The notes under the pieces: generated by a model | Told to the model about the DNA's origin: nothing | The model's input: only the letters and a program-made list of their open reading frames with translations | Database searches by the model: none | Translations under genes and position numbers: made by a program | Part shown: one piece after another, positions 48,817 through 59,415 of the stretch | Numbering within the stretch: the first letter of the stretch is position 1 | How the letters are laid out: every line of letters starts with the position of its first letter | Origin: Diprion similis | Lineage: Eukaryota; Arthropoda; Insecta; Hymenoptera; Diprionidae | Reading direction: 5' to 3' | Assembly (NCBI RefSeq): GCF_021155765.1 | Contig: NC_060107.1 | Coordinates: forward strand, 912,501-976,500 | DNA: 64,000 nt

Positions 48817-51800
48817 GCATATATAGATATGTCAAGACAAGAAGAGCGTAATATCGGTGATCAACATTTTACCGTGCAACAAAGATCGTCCAACAAATCA
48901 TGTATTTTATTAAATAATTTTTCATCTACGAAAAGAAAGTCGATTGATCGTATGGGGCAAACGCCACATGAAAGACAAGGTAGTGAGACGCAGGTGCGAG
49001 ATGAACATCTCACTACCCATGTCTTTCATGCAGAATTCGCCGTGTTAGGCAGCTTCGATGGGCGTAGCGCCGTGGGGTGGGTGGGTGGGTGGGTGTGGGG
49101 GGTTTTACATAAAAAATATACCGTGTATTCGGTATTATTGTAGATAGTTACGTAAAGAACCAGAGTTCAAACAATTCTACACCCATATTCTTAGTTGCAC
49201 AACAATAATAATAATAATAATAATAATAATATAACGGGGAATCGACACTTACGGCTATCGCTCCCGTGTGAATTTCTACCGATGGATCGTTGACGAACGA
49301 AAGCTCCAAAACAACTGGACAAATGAGCTCCTCAATCGGTTCTTTCTCCAACAGTCCTCGTTCCATGAGTACCAAAAGAGCGGCCTGCGCAGTTTTCCTA
49401 ACCTGATAAACAACAATATTAAAATTATCAAAAGGTTTCTTTCATTAGTCGTTTGTACACGATCGGTGAATTTGAAATCTGGCAAATTGAACATGGCGTC
49501 GTACGCTGGGTGGTCGAATTCCTTATAATTTCAATATTTCCTCAAGTCTTTTGTAAAAAAACACGTGACCAGATTCATATTCGTCGATGAGTCTCGTCAC
49601 CGCGGTTATTTCAATGGCTTTTCACAAGTATTTCTCGAAACTGTATTAGCCGATCGCTGTTCCCTGCATATATTTGTACATACATGTATTACCGGACGCG
49701 CGAACGCATTCCAAATAAAGAAATAAGGTACATGTGCGTATGTAATATTTTTTATATACAAGCTGTGAACAGGTACGAGAGTTAGAGATGGAATGAGAAA
49801 GAAAGAGAAAGAGAGAGAGAGAGGAGGAGGAGGAGAGGTAGAGAGGTAGGGAGATGGGTAGAGTATCGTACGAGTAGGATATTGAACCTCATGCCCGTGC
49901 TCGTCCGCAGTGTTCCGAATTAATAACCGTCTCGAGAAGAAGCTAATAATTAAGAGACTCTAATTTGCATAGTAATAATCCTCAATCCTCATCCCGTTGC
50001 ACCAGCGTTGACCGACTCCGCGTCTTTATAAAGATCTTTTAAAGATTATTGCCCATTTTTCATACACCTAATTGGAAATAGGTATACATATATAATCGAA
50101 CTACAAGGTGCCCACCTGTTGAATGTATGTATATATGTATTCGGTGAGTAGGAATTCAGACCCAATCTCGACATGCCAAAGTTTAAATTCCAATGGGAAG
50201 CGAGCGTTCCGCAATTAACTAATATCATCACGTGTATATACATAATAGTCAGAATAATTCAAAGAGACATTAGACAACGACGACGACAACGTCGACGTAT
50301 GTATGTACGTACACATATACAAATATCATGAATATGTACGAATCGAACGTCTCGATATGTACAAATTGAACAAATGTGTCAAATATTTACCCTCGTGACG
50401 TGCCGATACGATACGATACGATAGATACGATGGCGAAAACGCGATAAACCCTAACGTAACGTCGTGTAACTGAAATCGATTTGGAAATAAGCGAACCTGG
50501 TTGTCGTCGTCTCGGAGGTACTTGATGACAATTCCCAGTAGATGTTGAGGAAGTACGTGCCGAAACCGGTTGGGAGCCTCCTCGCATATCATCGCGACGT
50601 GGGGCACCTGCTCCACGAGTTCCGACCTCACCGAGGCTTCTGCACAGAAATGAATGAAGAAAAATTATAGTAGGTGTCGCGTAGGTGTATATAGGTATGA
50701 CACATTATCCATGGGGGGGGGGGGGGGGGGGGGGGCGTCTACGACACTCAAAGGTCGTCTGCACGAGCAGCGCGTGCAGGAGGAAAATTAATTACACATT
50801 ATCGAAAGCTAATACCGTATGCCGATCCCATCCTGGGACACCGTTGCTCGAGTTCATCAAGGCATAAAATCGTCTCATCGTTATACCTCGGCACCTATAC
50901 GAAATCCTGCACGTATATCGCGTCCCACGTGCCACTCTCCGTTACACGTTATATGCAGCCTGCGCTAAATAACAATTAATCAAGGTGATCGTTGATCGTC
51001 GCTAACGTAAGACTAAGATCGGCGATTTAACCCTTAAAGGACCGGCATGCGCCACTTATTAGCGTAAAGTCATCGACCCACAAAAATTCAACTCTGTCCA
51101 ATGTTCTGAAATTTTCGATCACTTTTCCATACAAAAAACTAAAAAAAATTTTTTTTCCAAATTTGTCAGACACCGGTCCTCTAAGGGTTAACACACGTAC
51201 AATCGGGTTGCTTTGTCGCAGCTGCGAAGGACCTTCATCGAGCCCGAGCGGTCAATTTCCTGCAGCGTGCAACGATCGTTCGGAAAACCGACACCTTTGC
51301 ACCGTTGCAACAGCAGAGCACCTCGGCCAGGATGCGTTGGTCTTGGCTTTATGCGTATAATATAGGTGTGTGTGTGTGTGTGTGTGTGTAGATAGGTAGG
51401 TACACCCCGCAGGCGGGAGGCACATCTGCTCGGCACAGTTTTTCAAAATACCCTTCGGCCCGGTGTTCGCGGTGTTCGTCGGGGGGACAGACGACGCGAC
51501 CGCCCCGTTTGCACCCCTGCTTATATACGACACCTATGTATACCGTAGCTGTGACTCTAGTTTTGGCTTAGGGATAGGCATAGGACGCATACCGAACTGT
51601 TACATTTTTCTTCCCCACCTAGCCTACGCCACGCCTATATGAACGGTGTTAGGCTTCGAAACTGTAATAGTTTAGGCATTATAATATAAATCTCTGCACG
51701 CATGTGCGTCATAATAAGTGTGAAGGACGTGAGACGAAGTAGGCGATTGCAAAATCTGTTACACGAAAGTTTCAAGTTGAAATTGAATTCAATTCAATTG

Positions 51801-54325
51801 AAAATTTTATTTCCTATATTGTATGCCTTGACGAAATAACAGTAAACACGATAAAATCAATGTATATATGTATGTATGTACATATTAAGATACAGAAGCT
51901 GCAATGAATTGATTGCAGATGGTGCATAAACAGTAAGCGATACTAAATATCGTACACCGGTTTATCGAATGACTTGTCGCCTGACATGCCCCGAACAATA
52001 TACAAATGTTATCTTATATACGTGTGTATATATATATATCTATATTACCGCATTGCATCGATGAGGCAAAGATCAAAACAACCAAATAATTATCTTCTTA
52101 TTTCAAAGGAGCGGGTAAACCCGCGAACTATATAAATAGACAGACATTGAAAACCACTGCACGATTACGTACTTTATACGCGAGAGAAACGGTAGGTATA
52201 TAACAAATGTAAGAAATAAATAAAGATTATCTCAGTACAGTATAGATATTCTATACCCCAAACACCAGATAAATAAAAGAAAAAAATTTAAACGCGCGCA
52301 CAGAGAACTAGCGCATTGCGATGCGTTCGCGACGAGCGCGTGGGCGCGACTGAAGCCGCCGAAGTAGAGTGCATATCCGTAACGGAAGCACCACCAGCAG
52401 CAGCAGCAGCATCATCATCATCACCAGCATCCTCGTCATGACGATCCTCGTCGGGATAAGCGCAGCACCTTTCCCCGATGCGATGCAGCGGTTCCTTGGC
52501 GGGAGGAAGTCTGCCCCCCCCCCCCCCCCCCCCTCCCCACCATAGCTAGACGAGGAGAGAGGAGAGGAGATGAGGTTGCGAGAAGAAGGGGCCCGGAGTA
52601 GGTATCGCAGGACACGTGGTTGGCGCGCCGGATCTAGGAAGGACCAAGAAAACGGCGGGAGCGCAGCGCAGCGCAGCGCAGCCACGAGCTATCAATCAGC
52701 GCAGCGAGCGGGCGCGTTATCTCAATTCTTGCTCTTCTCCCGCTTCCACGTTGCAACTGCGCCAGCAGGGCACCTCTGCGAGGGCTTAAAATACCCGCCG
52801 CCTCTTCCCTCGCAGGTTGCGATAGGTTATGTTATAGGTTAGGTTAGGTTAGGTTAGGTTAGGGTTGTAAGATACACGTCTACCAGCCTTGAAGCCCATA
52901 TTTCGACGTATAATCGCGCGAAAAACTTACGAATAATAATCAAAGGTATCATCTCGCGGAGTCTAAGGAATTGCTGATTTGTTTCTACAAATTTCACCAT
53001 CAATACGACCTGATCGATCAATCGATCGATTTTATAGTTTGCCGAGTTGCAAACTAAAACCGAAAAATTTTGAAATATCTTCGGAAACAGTTACTTTTTA
53101 CGGTATATATGTCAGTTTCGTTGACTATTCTTTACGAAAGGCAACTGCCACACTTTTATTCAAGCTTCGCAATTTAATAAATATACTGTAATAATGTGTA
53201 TAGAAATAAATAGAGACATAAAACAACATTCGTTGCTCACGCAATCGTGCGTAAAACTTTCCAACAAATTTCTACAAAATATTGTTTCGCTCCACTTAAT
53301 TCTGCATCCATCCGGAAGCACGAGGAAGTGAACAGATCTTATATTTGTTCAAACGAAGTAGTTTCAAACTCTCGGATTGTGGTCTGAATTACGAAAAGTT
53401 GATGAACCAGACAAAAGTACATCATATATTTAATATACAACTCGCAGCTGCATTCTCGCTCGGTTTAACGTTTAACGATGAGTATGAAGTTGGTAACGTT
53501 ACGGTGTCGATATTTGTTTGGAAAAAAATCGTTACTTCGAACCTTCAGGAATGTCTGAAATTTAGTAAACACCATGACAAACAAAACATATTCTGATTTT
53601 GAAAAAACGACTCCTTGAAAGTTATTCTAAAATTGCACAATAACGATTTTTGCGTTAACGTCCCTAACTTCAGCCTCATGTTTAACGTCGATTTAACCAT
53701 CAAGTTTCGATGCTCCTATACATCCCATCGAAATAAATTGTAACATCGTTTGGCAAAGTTTGATAATCGCTTGCATCTCTCTCACATTGTGGGAGAAAAA
53801 AAGTTAAAAGAAAAAAAAAAAAAAAAAAAAAAGAAATAATTAAATACTTGCCACACGATGTGAATACATACTTTAAAAAAATCTGAAAAATCCGACATCC
53901 CTTAAAATTCGAGTAACCGTGAGTTAATACCACCCCAGGCTTCTCAAGAATGCATATATATATATATAGCAGACGAATCATCTTCGAGACGACATGAGTA
54001 AGCTGCATCAGCCGTATAAGGTATAAAGCGGGTTTTTCCTTCGGCGATCTCGCCGACTCGAGCCGCAGAGAGATTATTTATAAAAATTCCGGACGAGTAG
54101 CACGTGGCGAAGTCAAGCTGCCGATGAGGGTGGGGGTGAGTGTGGGTCGGAGGGGTGAAGAGACACGGATCCGACACGCGAGGATGTGAAACAGAGGGGG
54201 ATCCATCTCGCAAGGAGAAACATGCAGGCGGAGGAATCATATATTTTTAGACAAATCTCAAGGATTCGAGGGGGCGGGACGGGGGACGCGTGCTTCGAGG
54301 CGTTAAAGACGGGGGCCCGTGCCTA

Positions 54326-54362
<37 letters not shown>

Positions 54363-56251
54363 TAAGGGCTGCGGAGCGAAGTGAGCCAAAGGTGCCGGAG
54401 ACTATTTTAGTAACGAGTGTAACTACGCGACCCCCCGACGAAAATTCTTCATCTCCTAATTCCTCCCCCGACATCGTTCCGTCGCACGTGCTCGCGATGT
54501 TTTTGCTGTCCTGGCACCCCTGGCACCCTTCGTAAGCTGTCGCTGCATCAGCCCCCCTTCGACCCGAGAAGAAGACACCCCAACATTGCATTGCACGCAG
54601 CGGGTGCCCCTCGAGTCTCTGTTCTAATAGCTCTTTCGACTAGCAAGTAATTCGAGCGTCATTGCACGACGTCAGATTTCAAGACGACGACGACGACGAC
54701 GACGCGGTCTTAAAAATTTTTCAATACCGCGTGTGTGTCTATATCCACAAATGCCCACTTTTTTCAAAATTGAACTAGTTTTTAGAAATAACAGATCGAC
54801 GCAGAAGTTAGAAGCTGTACGCATCATGTATATACAATACATGTAACAACAAAAGTATCGATGACAGAATCGTTCTCTGTGTATAACGTACGTATTTTAC
54901 ACACAACGAATGTTTGTTACGCGAACGTATAACCCGAACGAACGTCCCAACATATTATGGTAAGCGAGGCTCTATTTCGAGAACTAGGAAGCTCAACGCC
55001 ACCTTCCTATTACAATACGTGTGTTTAGTATTAGACACGGGTTAGTAGAATTAGCTAGTTTGCGGACAACGACGCGATCAGAGTTACGAAGCAGACGCGA
55101 AATATAGCTTAATAGTAATTCCGTTCCCCGGAACTCGTTGTAGGTAATAACTCGTCTCATATATACGCGATGCTGCAAAAGAGATTAAGAGCTGCAAAAA
55201 TCTTTAAACGTCCCGATATAACGTGTGTATAATAACATACGAACGCGATTTGTATAGCTTGGAAATCACTTTCGGAGTTGAGAAAACAAAGAAATAGAAA
55301 GATGAAAGGAAAAGAAAGAGAGAGAGAAAAAAAAAAAAAATTGATTATACCAAATCTAATGTCAAACGGAACGAACGTTATTATAAGAAGAAAAGAATTG
55401 TCAAGCTTAAAATTGATCAAAATAATTCCTTTCGCATCATCGAATAAAATTGCAACATTAAACATCATATTCGCAATAAAGAAAAAAAAAATTTCAAACT
55501 ATACGTTAATCATTTTCTTTAGACTTAAGTTTCATAAATTTTCATCTAACGAATGCGTGCAGAAGAGGCATAGCAGGCAATATACGTATGTATATAAGAT
55601 TATGGCTGCCCCCCTCCTTCAGCTCGGCTGCCGCTCCCGAAACCCCACGTTGGACATCCGGTGTGGCACGTGCGCGACCGGAAGTATAGCGCAGCCTGTC
55701 GTCACCTCCCTCCCTCCCTCCTCCCTCTTCCCTACCCTCTACTTTACTCTACTCTCGATCCTCCCGACAAGTTATACACGCGTTATATAGCCAGTTGGTT
55801 AGTCCTGGAGGTCCTGCGGATTCGGGATGTCGAAAAGAAGCCGGGCGTCTTACATATATGCGATTATTATTAATGGGGCAAATCGCCGGCGCCACCACAT
55901 GTCCATCAATTTTCTGCGTTTTAATTAGGAATATTATAAATAATATATAGAATGTTATTTATAGATAGTATTTAAACTACAAATAGTTTTCGTCCCAATA
56001 CTATACGGATCAAAGGATATATCGTTCTAATCTAATGATATTCAGTCTTTTTTTTTTTTTTGTTTTTTATGTTTTTTACACAATATTGAATAGAATAAAC
56101 ATTATACATGAGCGAACTTCAGCTTAGGAACAATTGGCCAAACGGTTTTAGTTATCAATCGTTCCATACACTGTGCAACAATACATTAATGATTGTGTAT
56201 AATATATATATATATATATATGAAATGATGATTTAAGATCGTAGAATACGC

Positions 56252-56284
<33 letters not shown>

Positions 56285-56974
56285 TATAAAGTTGAGTGTG
56301 CATTTACGTGTATACATACGTATACAGTGTAATACACGAAGGCGTGCTGCAGGCCGGAAAGTTATAATTCAGAACGTTTTTATACTCCGGATGTCTTATT
56401 CCCTTCCTTGCCACCGCTGTAACAACATCCGGAGTGCAATAGGGAAAGGAGGAGGAACTGACTGTCCTTAGCGGCCGGCGCTGCGTTATATGTATACACA
56501 GCTTCTAAGAGCGACAATGCAAAAGAAGAAGCGTCGAGTTTGCAGCTGAACGCGGAAGGAACCGCAGCAGCAACAACAACTGCAGTTATATTATTCAACC
56601 CACGGATCTGTAGAGTTGCAATTTCACCAATTACACTGCCTATACATATTGTATATATCCGATCATCGATAGATCGTTATTATTACAACCGACAACGATA
56701 ACCGCATCCGGATTTTCAAAACACAATTCTACGTAGGTACAAACGACGAGAATCTTTTTCCCTCTACTTTTTTCGGCGTATGAAAAAATACCTTGTAAAT
56801 AATATATATATAGCCTTGTATTATGGCTGACATGTATAGTATGTACGTATATATATACCTTGGCCGATATCGATACCGCGACTCCATGTAATTAGGTAAT
56901 AGGTAGGTCGGTATACTATACATGTTCATATTGATTTGTGGTAAATTGCAACCTTTTTTTTTCCTACATAATCG

Positions 56975-57031
<57 letters not shown>

Positions 57032-57598
57032 TTTTCTCCTCTTTTTTCAAGTGAAACTTTAACGGATTCTATACTTCCTTTGCTTCGCGCGCACTTATGC
57101 CATACATACTGTGTACTATATGTATGTACAATATTGAGCCAAAGTACGTTTTACTATATATATACGCGACACCACGTATTTCGTACAGTTTATATACTGT
57201 ATTATACATATATACATATATATATACACATTCGTGTCACATTATACGCAAAAGAAGCATCGATGTCGGGTATTGAATAACCGCAAAGTATGCATGCGGG
57301 CGGGTCTTTCGCGCGATATTATAATAATAAATAATGTAAATTATTTATACGCGTCAACGAGTAAAATGATAAAACGACAAAATGCAACATCGACGCCGAT
57401 GAATATGTGGACAAAAAAAAAAATAAAATAAACAAATGCTTAAAGAAAAAGAAAAATATTATAGTAAAAACTTGAAATCCCGTACCTGGATCGACGGCGA
57501 TTTGTCCGATGGGAATCATCATCTCTTCGATTGGTAATTGAATCCCGGTATCGACTGCGTTTCTGAATATATCGACAAGTACTCGTCCGACCATTTGC
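44677..57598 (-). CDS. Ppp4r1: Protein phosphatase 4 regulatory subunit 1 (PPP4R1), 8 exons, N-terminus missing
   Basis: PPP4R1 is a HEAT-repeat scaffold that directs the PP4 catalytic subunit to substrates. Minus-strand exons: 57598-57486, 50639-50497, 49402-49253, 47141-46971, 46859-46567, 46357-45304, 45172-44899, 44792-44677; all phases agree, 770 residues to the stop. Matches to the human protein include QMVGRVLVDIF (human QMVARSLLDTL), CKMAPLVGRELTERL, VRKVCAANLADFCAAV, VWGVRKACAEV, AFQTLGPFISTFA, GVALTL-like FPAVALTLEKHNW, and MPHL-like MLPHLIDLSWDNVPNVRLAVA. Between the HEAT blocks lies an acidic serine-rich linker (about residues 291-450) that keeps an island FNPFLFYYISPDMPLDLEL, matching the human YNSFHFWRTPLPEIDLDIEL. 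The first exon found starts mid-codon, so at least one upstream coding exon is unlocated; alternatively translation starts at the Met at 57594. Its fourth intron of the host hosts the microRNA cluster. Confidence 0.93.
47408..47482 (-). ncRNA. mir-2: microRNA hairpin mir-2 (3'-most cluster member)
   Basis: The minus strand folds into a hairpin whose 3' arm (47437 down to 47415) begins TATCACAGCCAGC and reads as the canonical insect miR-2 mature sequence ending TGATGAGC. The 5' arm is at about 47452-47478 (CATCAGAGTGGTTGTGATGTG on the minus strand). Stem bases GTTCC/GGAAC close the foot. The seed ATCACAG is shared by the whole mir-2/13 family, which in Drosophila represses pro-apoptotic genes. 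Confidence 0.93.
47582..47655 (-). ncRNA. mir-2: microRNA hairpin mir-2
   Basis: The 3' arm at 47611-47589 carries a mature sequence identical to the previous mir-2 copy (TATCACAGCCAGC to TGATGAGC). The 5' arm is TGCTCACAAAGTGGCTGTTG on the minus strand, pairing along most of the stem, with a loop of about 25 nt. Confidence 0.93.
47784..47866 (-). ncRNA. mir-13b: microRNA hairpin mir-13b-like
   Basis: The 3' arm at 47815-47793 starts TATCACAGCCATTTTTGACG and ends AGT, matching the miR-13b form seen in insects. The 5' arm CGTCAAAATGGTTGTGACG pairs with it, and the flanking CCAATC/GATTGG extends the stem. Confidence 0.93.
48101..48182 (-). ncRNA. mir-13a: microRNA hairpin mir-13a-like
   Basis: The 3' arm at 48135-48114 reads TATCACAGCCACTTTGATGA and ends GC, the hymenopteran-type miR-13a. 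The 5' arm is ACATCAAATTGGTTGTGGAA. The lower stem is extended by TTTGTGG/CCACAAA, making this the longest stem in the cluster. Confidence 0.92.
48280..48348 (-). ncRNA. mir-2: microRNA hairpin mir-2 (5'-most mir-2 member)
   Basis: The 3' arm at 48309-48287 has the same canonical miR-2 mature sequence as the two other mir-2 copies. The 5' arm, CCATCAAAGTTGGTTTGTCA on the minus strand, pairs with it around a short GAGATCGAC loop. Confidence 0.94.
48378..48576. repeat. CT-rich microsatellite tract
   Basis: About 200 bp of CTCTCT/TTTCTCTC units, read as GA-rich on the host transcript strand. It sits between the mir-71 hairpin and the mir-2 hairpins in the same PPP4R1 intron. An ATAC run (48780-48815) and an AAT run (49202-49231) follow. 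Confidence 0.9.
48962..49036 (-). ncRNA. mir-71: microRNA hairpin mir-71 (first member of the cluster)
   Basis: On the minus strand the 5' arm (49028 down to 49006) starts TGAAAGACATGGGTAGTGAG, the miR-71-5p sequence. The 3' arm (48988-48968) reads TCTCACTACCTTGTCTTTCA, the known star strand. The two pair almost completely around a loop of about 17 nt. miR-71 is present in protostomes and absent from vertebrates and Drosophila, and sits upstream of mir-2 in conserved clusters, as here. Confidence 0.96.
51031..51187. mobile_element. piggyBac-like MITE, 157 bp, TTAA-flanked
   Basis: Terminal inverted repeats CCCTTAAAGGACCGG and CCGGTCCTCTAAGGG (13 of 15 bases) are flanked on both sides by TTAA (51027-51030 and 51188-51191), the exact target duplication of piggyBac elements, whose ends begin with CCC. 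The interior has no coding capacity. Confidence 0.75.
52836..52863. repeat. interstitial telomere-type repeat (TTAGG)n
   Basis: Five perfect AGGTT units plus AGG, preceded by degenerate copies (AGGTTATGTTAT), make a short run of the arthropod telomeric pentamer at the edge of a GC-rich patch. Confidence 0.85.
56978..57022. repeat. TA dinucleotide microsatellite
   Basis: About 21 TA units followed by a T run, in a PPP4R1 intron. Confidence 0.9.
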
Positions 57599-59362
57599 CT
57601 GTAACAAAAAAGCAGATTCGCTCGACGTTACTAAAAAACAAATTATGCGACATTTCATTCTTTGTTAAAAATAGTTAAACAATAATAAATAAACATTTTA
57701 CGCATCACAATTTGCCTATAATTCATGCGCACGAGCCTGCGTCAAAGATATATACATAAATAAATAAACAATAAAAACTGAATTCAAGATAATAAAAAGT
57801 AAAGAAATAAATAAATATATATAAATATATATAAAATGAAAAACACTTAGATTCGCAACGGTTATATAAATTATATTTCCGAGTCACCGACTCGGCGCGA
57901 AGCACCCGCCTAGGGGCGCCGCCCTGGCGGCGGTTTCAAGTACTGTAACCGTACACAAGACCGGAAGTACAAAGTTAAGTATCTCGTCTAACGAACCGGA
58001 AGCGGCAAGCTCGTTTAACGGGGAACCCTTCGTAAAAAGTTGCGTACAACCTATATACATATACATATACATATACATATATATGTATATAGCGAGGTAG
58101 TTACTTGAATTATAGAAGGAAAATTGTATACCACAGATGCCTACGTAAACGTATATATATATATATATATATATATAAACGCCTACATATATATATGTAA
58201 TGTGCAATGATCGTTACATCGAAATCTTGCGAATTATTTATATTATAAATTAGCATTCGCAAATTATAATTATAATCATTTACACGTCAGTCGGATTTAA
58301 ACAGCAGCAGAAAAGGACGATATATAGTTACGAATTATTGTATTACATAATTGTCCAAATATTGCATCATTATTATTATTAGGCATTACGCGATCTGCAG
58401 CAACTCGAATCTTTATCTTATCTTGAAATATTATTTGAACAAATTTAACCGGCGTAGAACGATACGTTAGGTAAAAAAGCAACACACGTGCACAGGGAAT
58501 TAGTATATAAAAGTTTCAATTTTTTCAACAAAAAATTGACCTTACAAATGGCGTTAGTTGGGCGACTTTAAAGATTTATCACGAAAAATTGCCAACTTTC
58601 TCAAACATTTGTTATATAAAGTAGGTATCTAAAAAATTAAACAATCTTGAGTTTCGCCTTTGAATTTATACGATTAAAAGTAAATTTAAATACGCAACTC
58701 AATTCAATCGTTTACAATTCAATTTATTTAAACAACAAACATCTAAGCAAATGGTTACTATTTTCTTAAAATTCAAAACATCATTCAGTAAAATTTCTAT
58801 ATAAATATATATCTATATTTATACAAAAATCAAACTCTATTTAATAAAACTGTTCCATTTTTTTTCTTTTGTTGTTTTTCTTCATCTTTATTATCAACTG
58901 ATAATATACACGGAAAGAAAATAAAAAATTTCAAAATCAGGCTAAAACCGCCTGATTGAAAGGAGAGAAAAAAAAAAAAAAAGAAAAGAAAAAGAAAAAG
59001 AAAAAGAAAAGAAAAAAAAATTCCTCAATATATATAAATTGAAATTATTTCTCTGCAGATCCCTGCATAAACGCCTATTATCGACGAAGAAGCCCGGGAG
59101 GGAGGGAGACGTGCGTATTATACGTGTATAATAATATATACGTGCACCCCCTCCCCCCGGCCAAAAAATTCCGCCCTCCAGCATCTCGAGCCCGCGGTAT
59201 ACCTCCCACCACTGCGATAGAGACATTCTTGGCGCATTAGCCGGCCGAGGATGGTAGGGATAGCGTTCTCCAGAGTCGTTGGCGAACCTCGGTGCCGAGG
59301 ACAGCGGGGGCGCCGGCACGCCCGTCACCGTCCGTCAACGCCCACCGCGACCGCGCAAGCAT

Positions 59363-59364
<2 letters not shown>

Positions 59365-59413
<49 letters not shown>
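59365..59413. repeat. GCCGAC hexanucleotide repeat
   Basis: Eight near-perfect GACGCC units. They read as Asp-Ala or Ser-Ala/Gly-Val repeats depending on frame and strand, but there is no gene support. Confidence 0.9.

Positions 59414-59415
<2 letters not shown>

Larger units (their letters stand above)
50640..57485 (-). other. PPP4R1 large intron (6.8 kb)
   Basis: It holds a 23-base G run (50713-50735), a TTAA-flanked foldback element (51031-51187), a GT run (51364-51390), a GC-rich patch at 52300-52850 with a 20-base C run (52514-52533) and TTAGG-type repeats, a CGA run (54690-54706) and several TA/TG runs (54329-54362, 56195-56285, 56978-57022). The GC-rich patches have long open frames but no protein motifs. 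Confidence 0.55.

Noticed and set aside
52308..52685. Minus-strand 125-codon frame in the GC-rich patch
   Set aside because: Built from poly-C, CAG/ATC runs and GCGCA repeats inside a PPP4R1 intron; no motif.
57884..58207. Minus-strand frame containing SPLNELAASGSLDEILN as the missing PPP4R1 N-terminal exon
   Set aside because: Weakly similar to the human TPLGRLDKY segment, but the only nearby good donor gives the wrong phase for the next exon, and the upstream part is a TA/CATA repeat.
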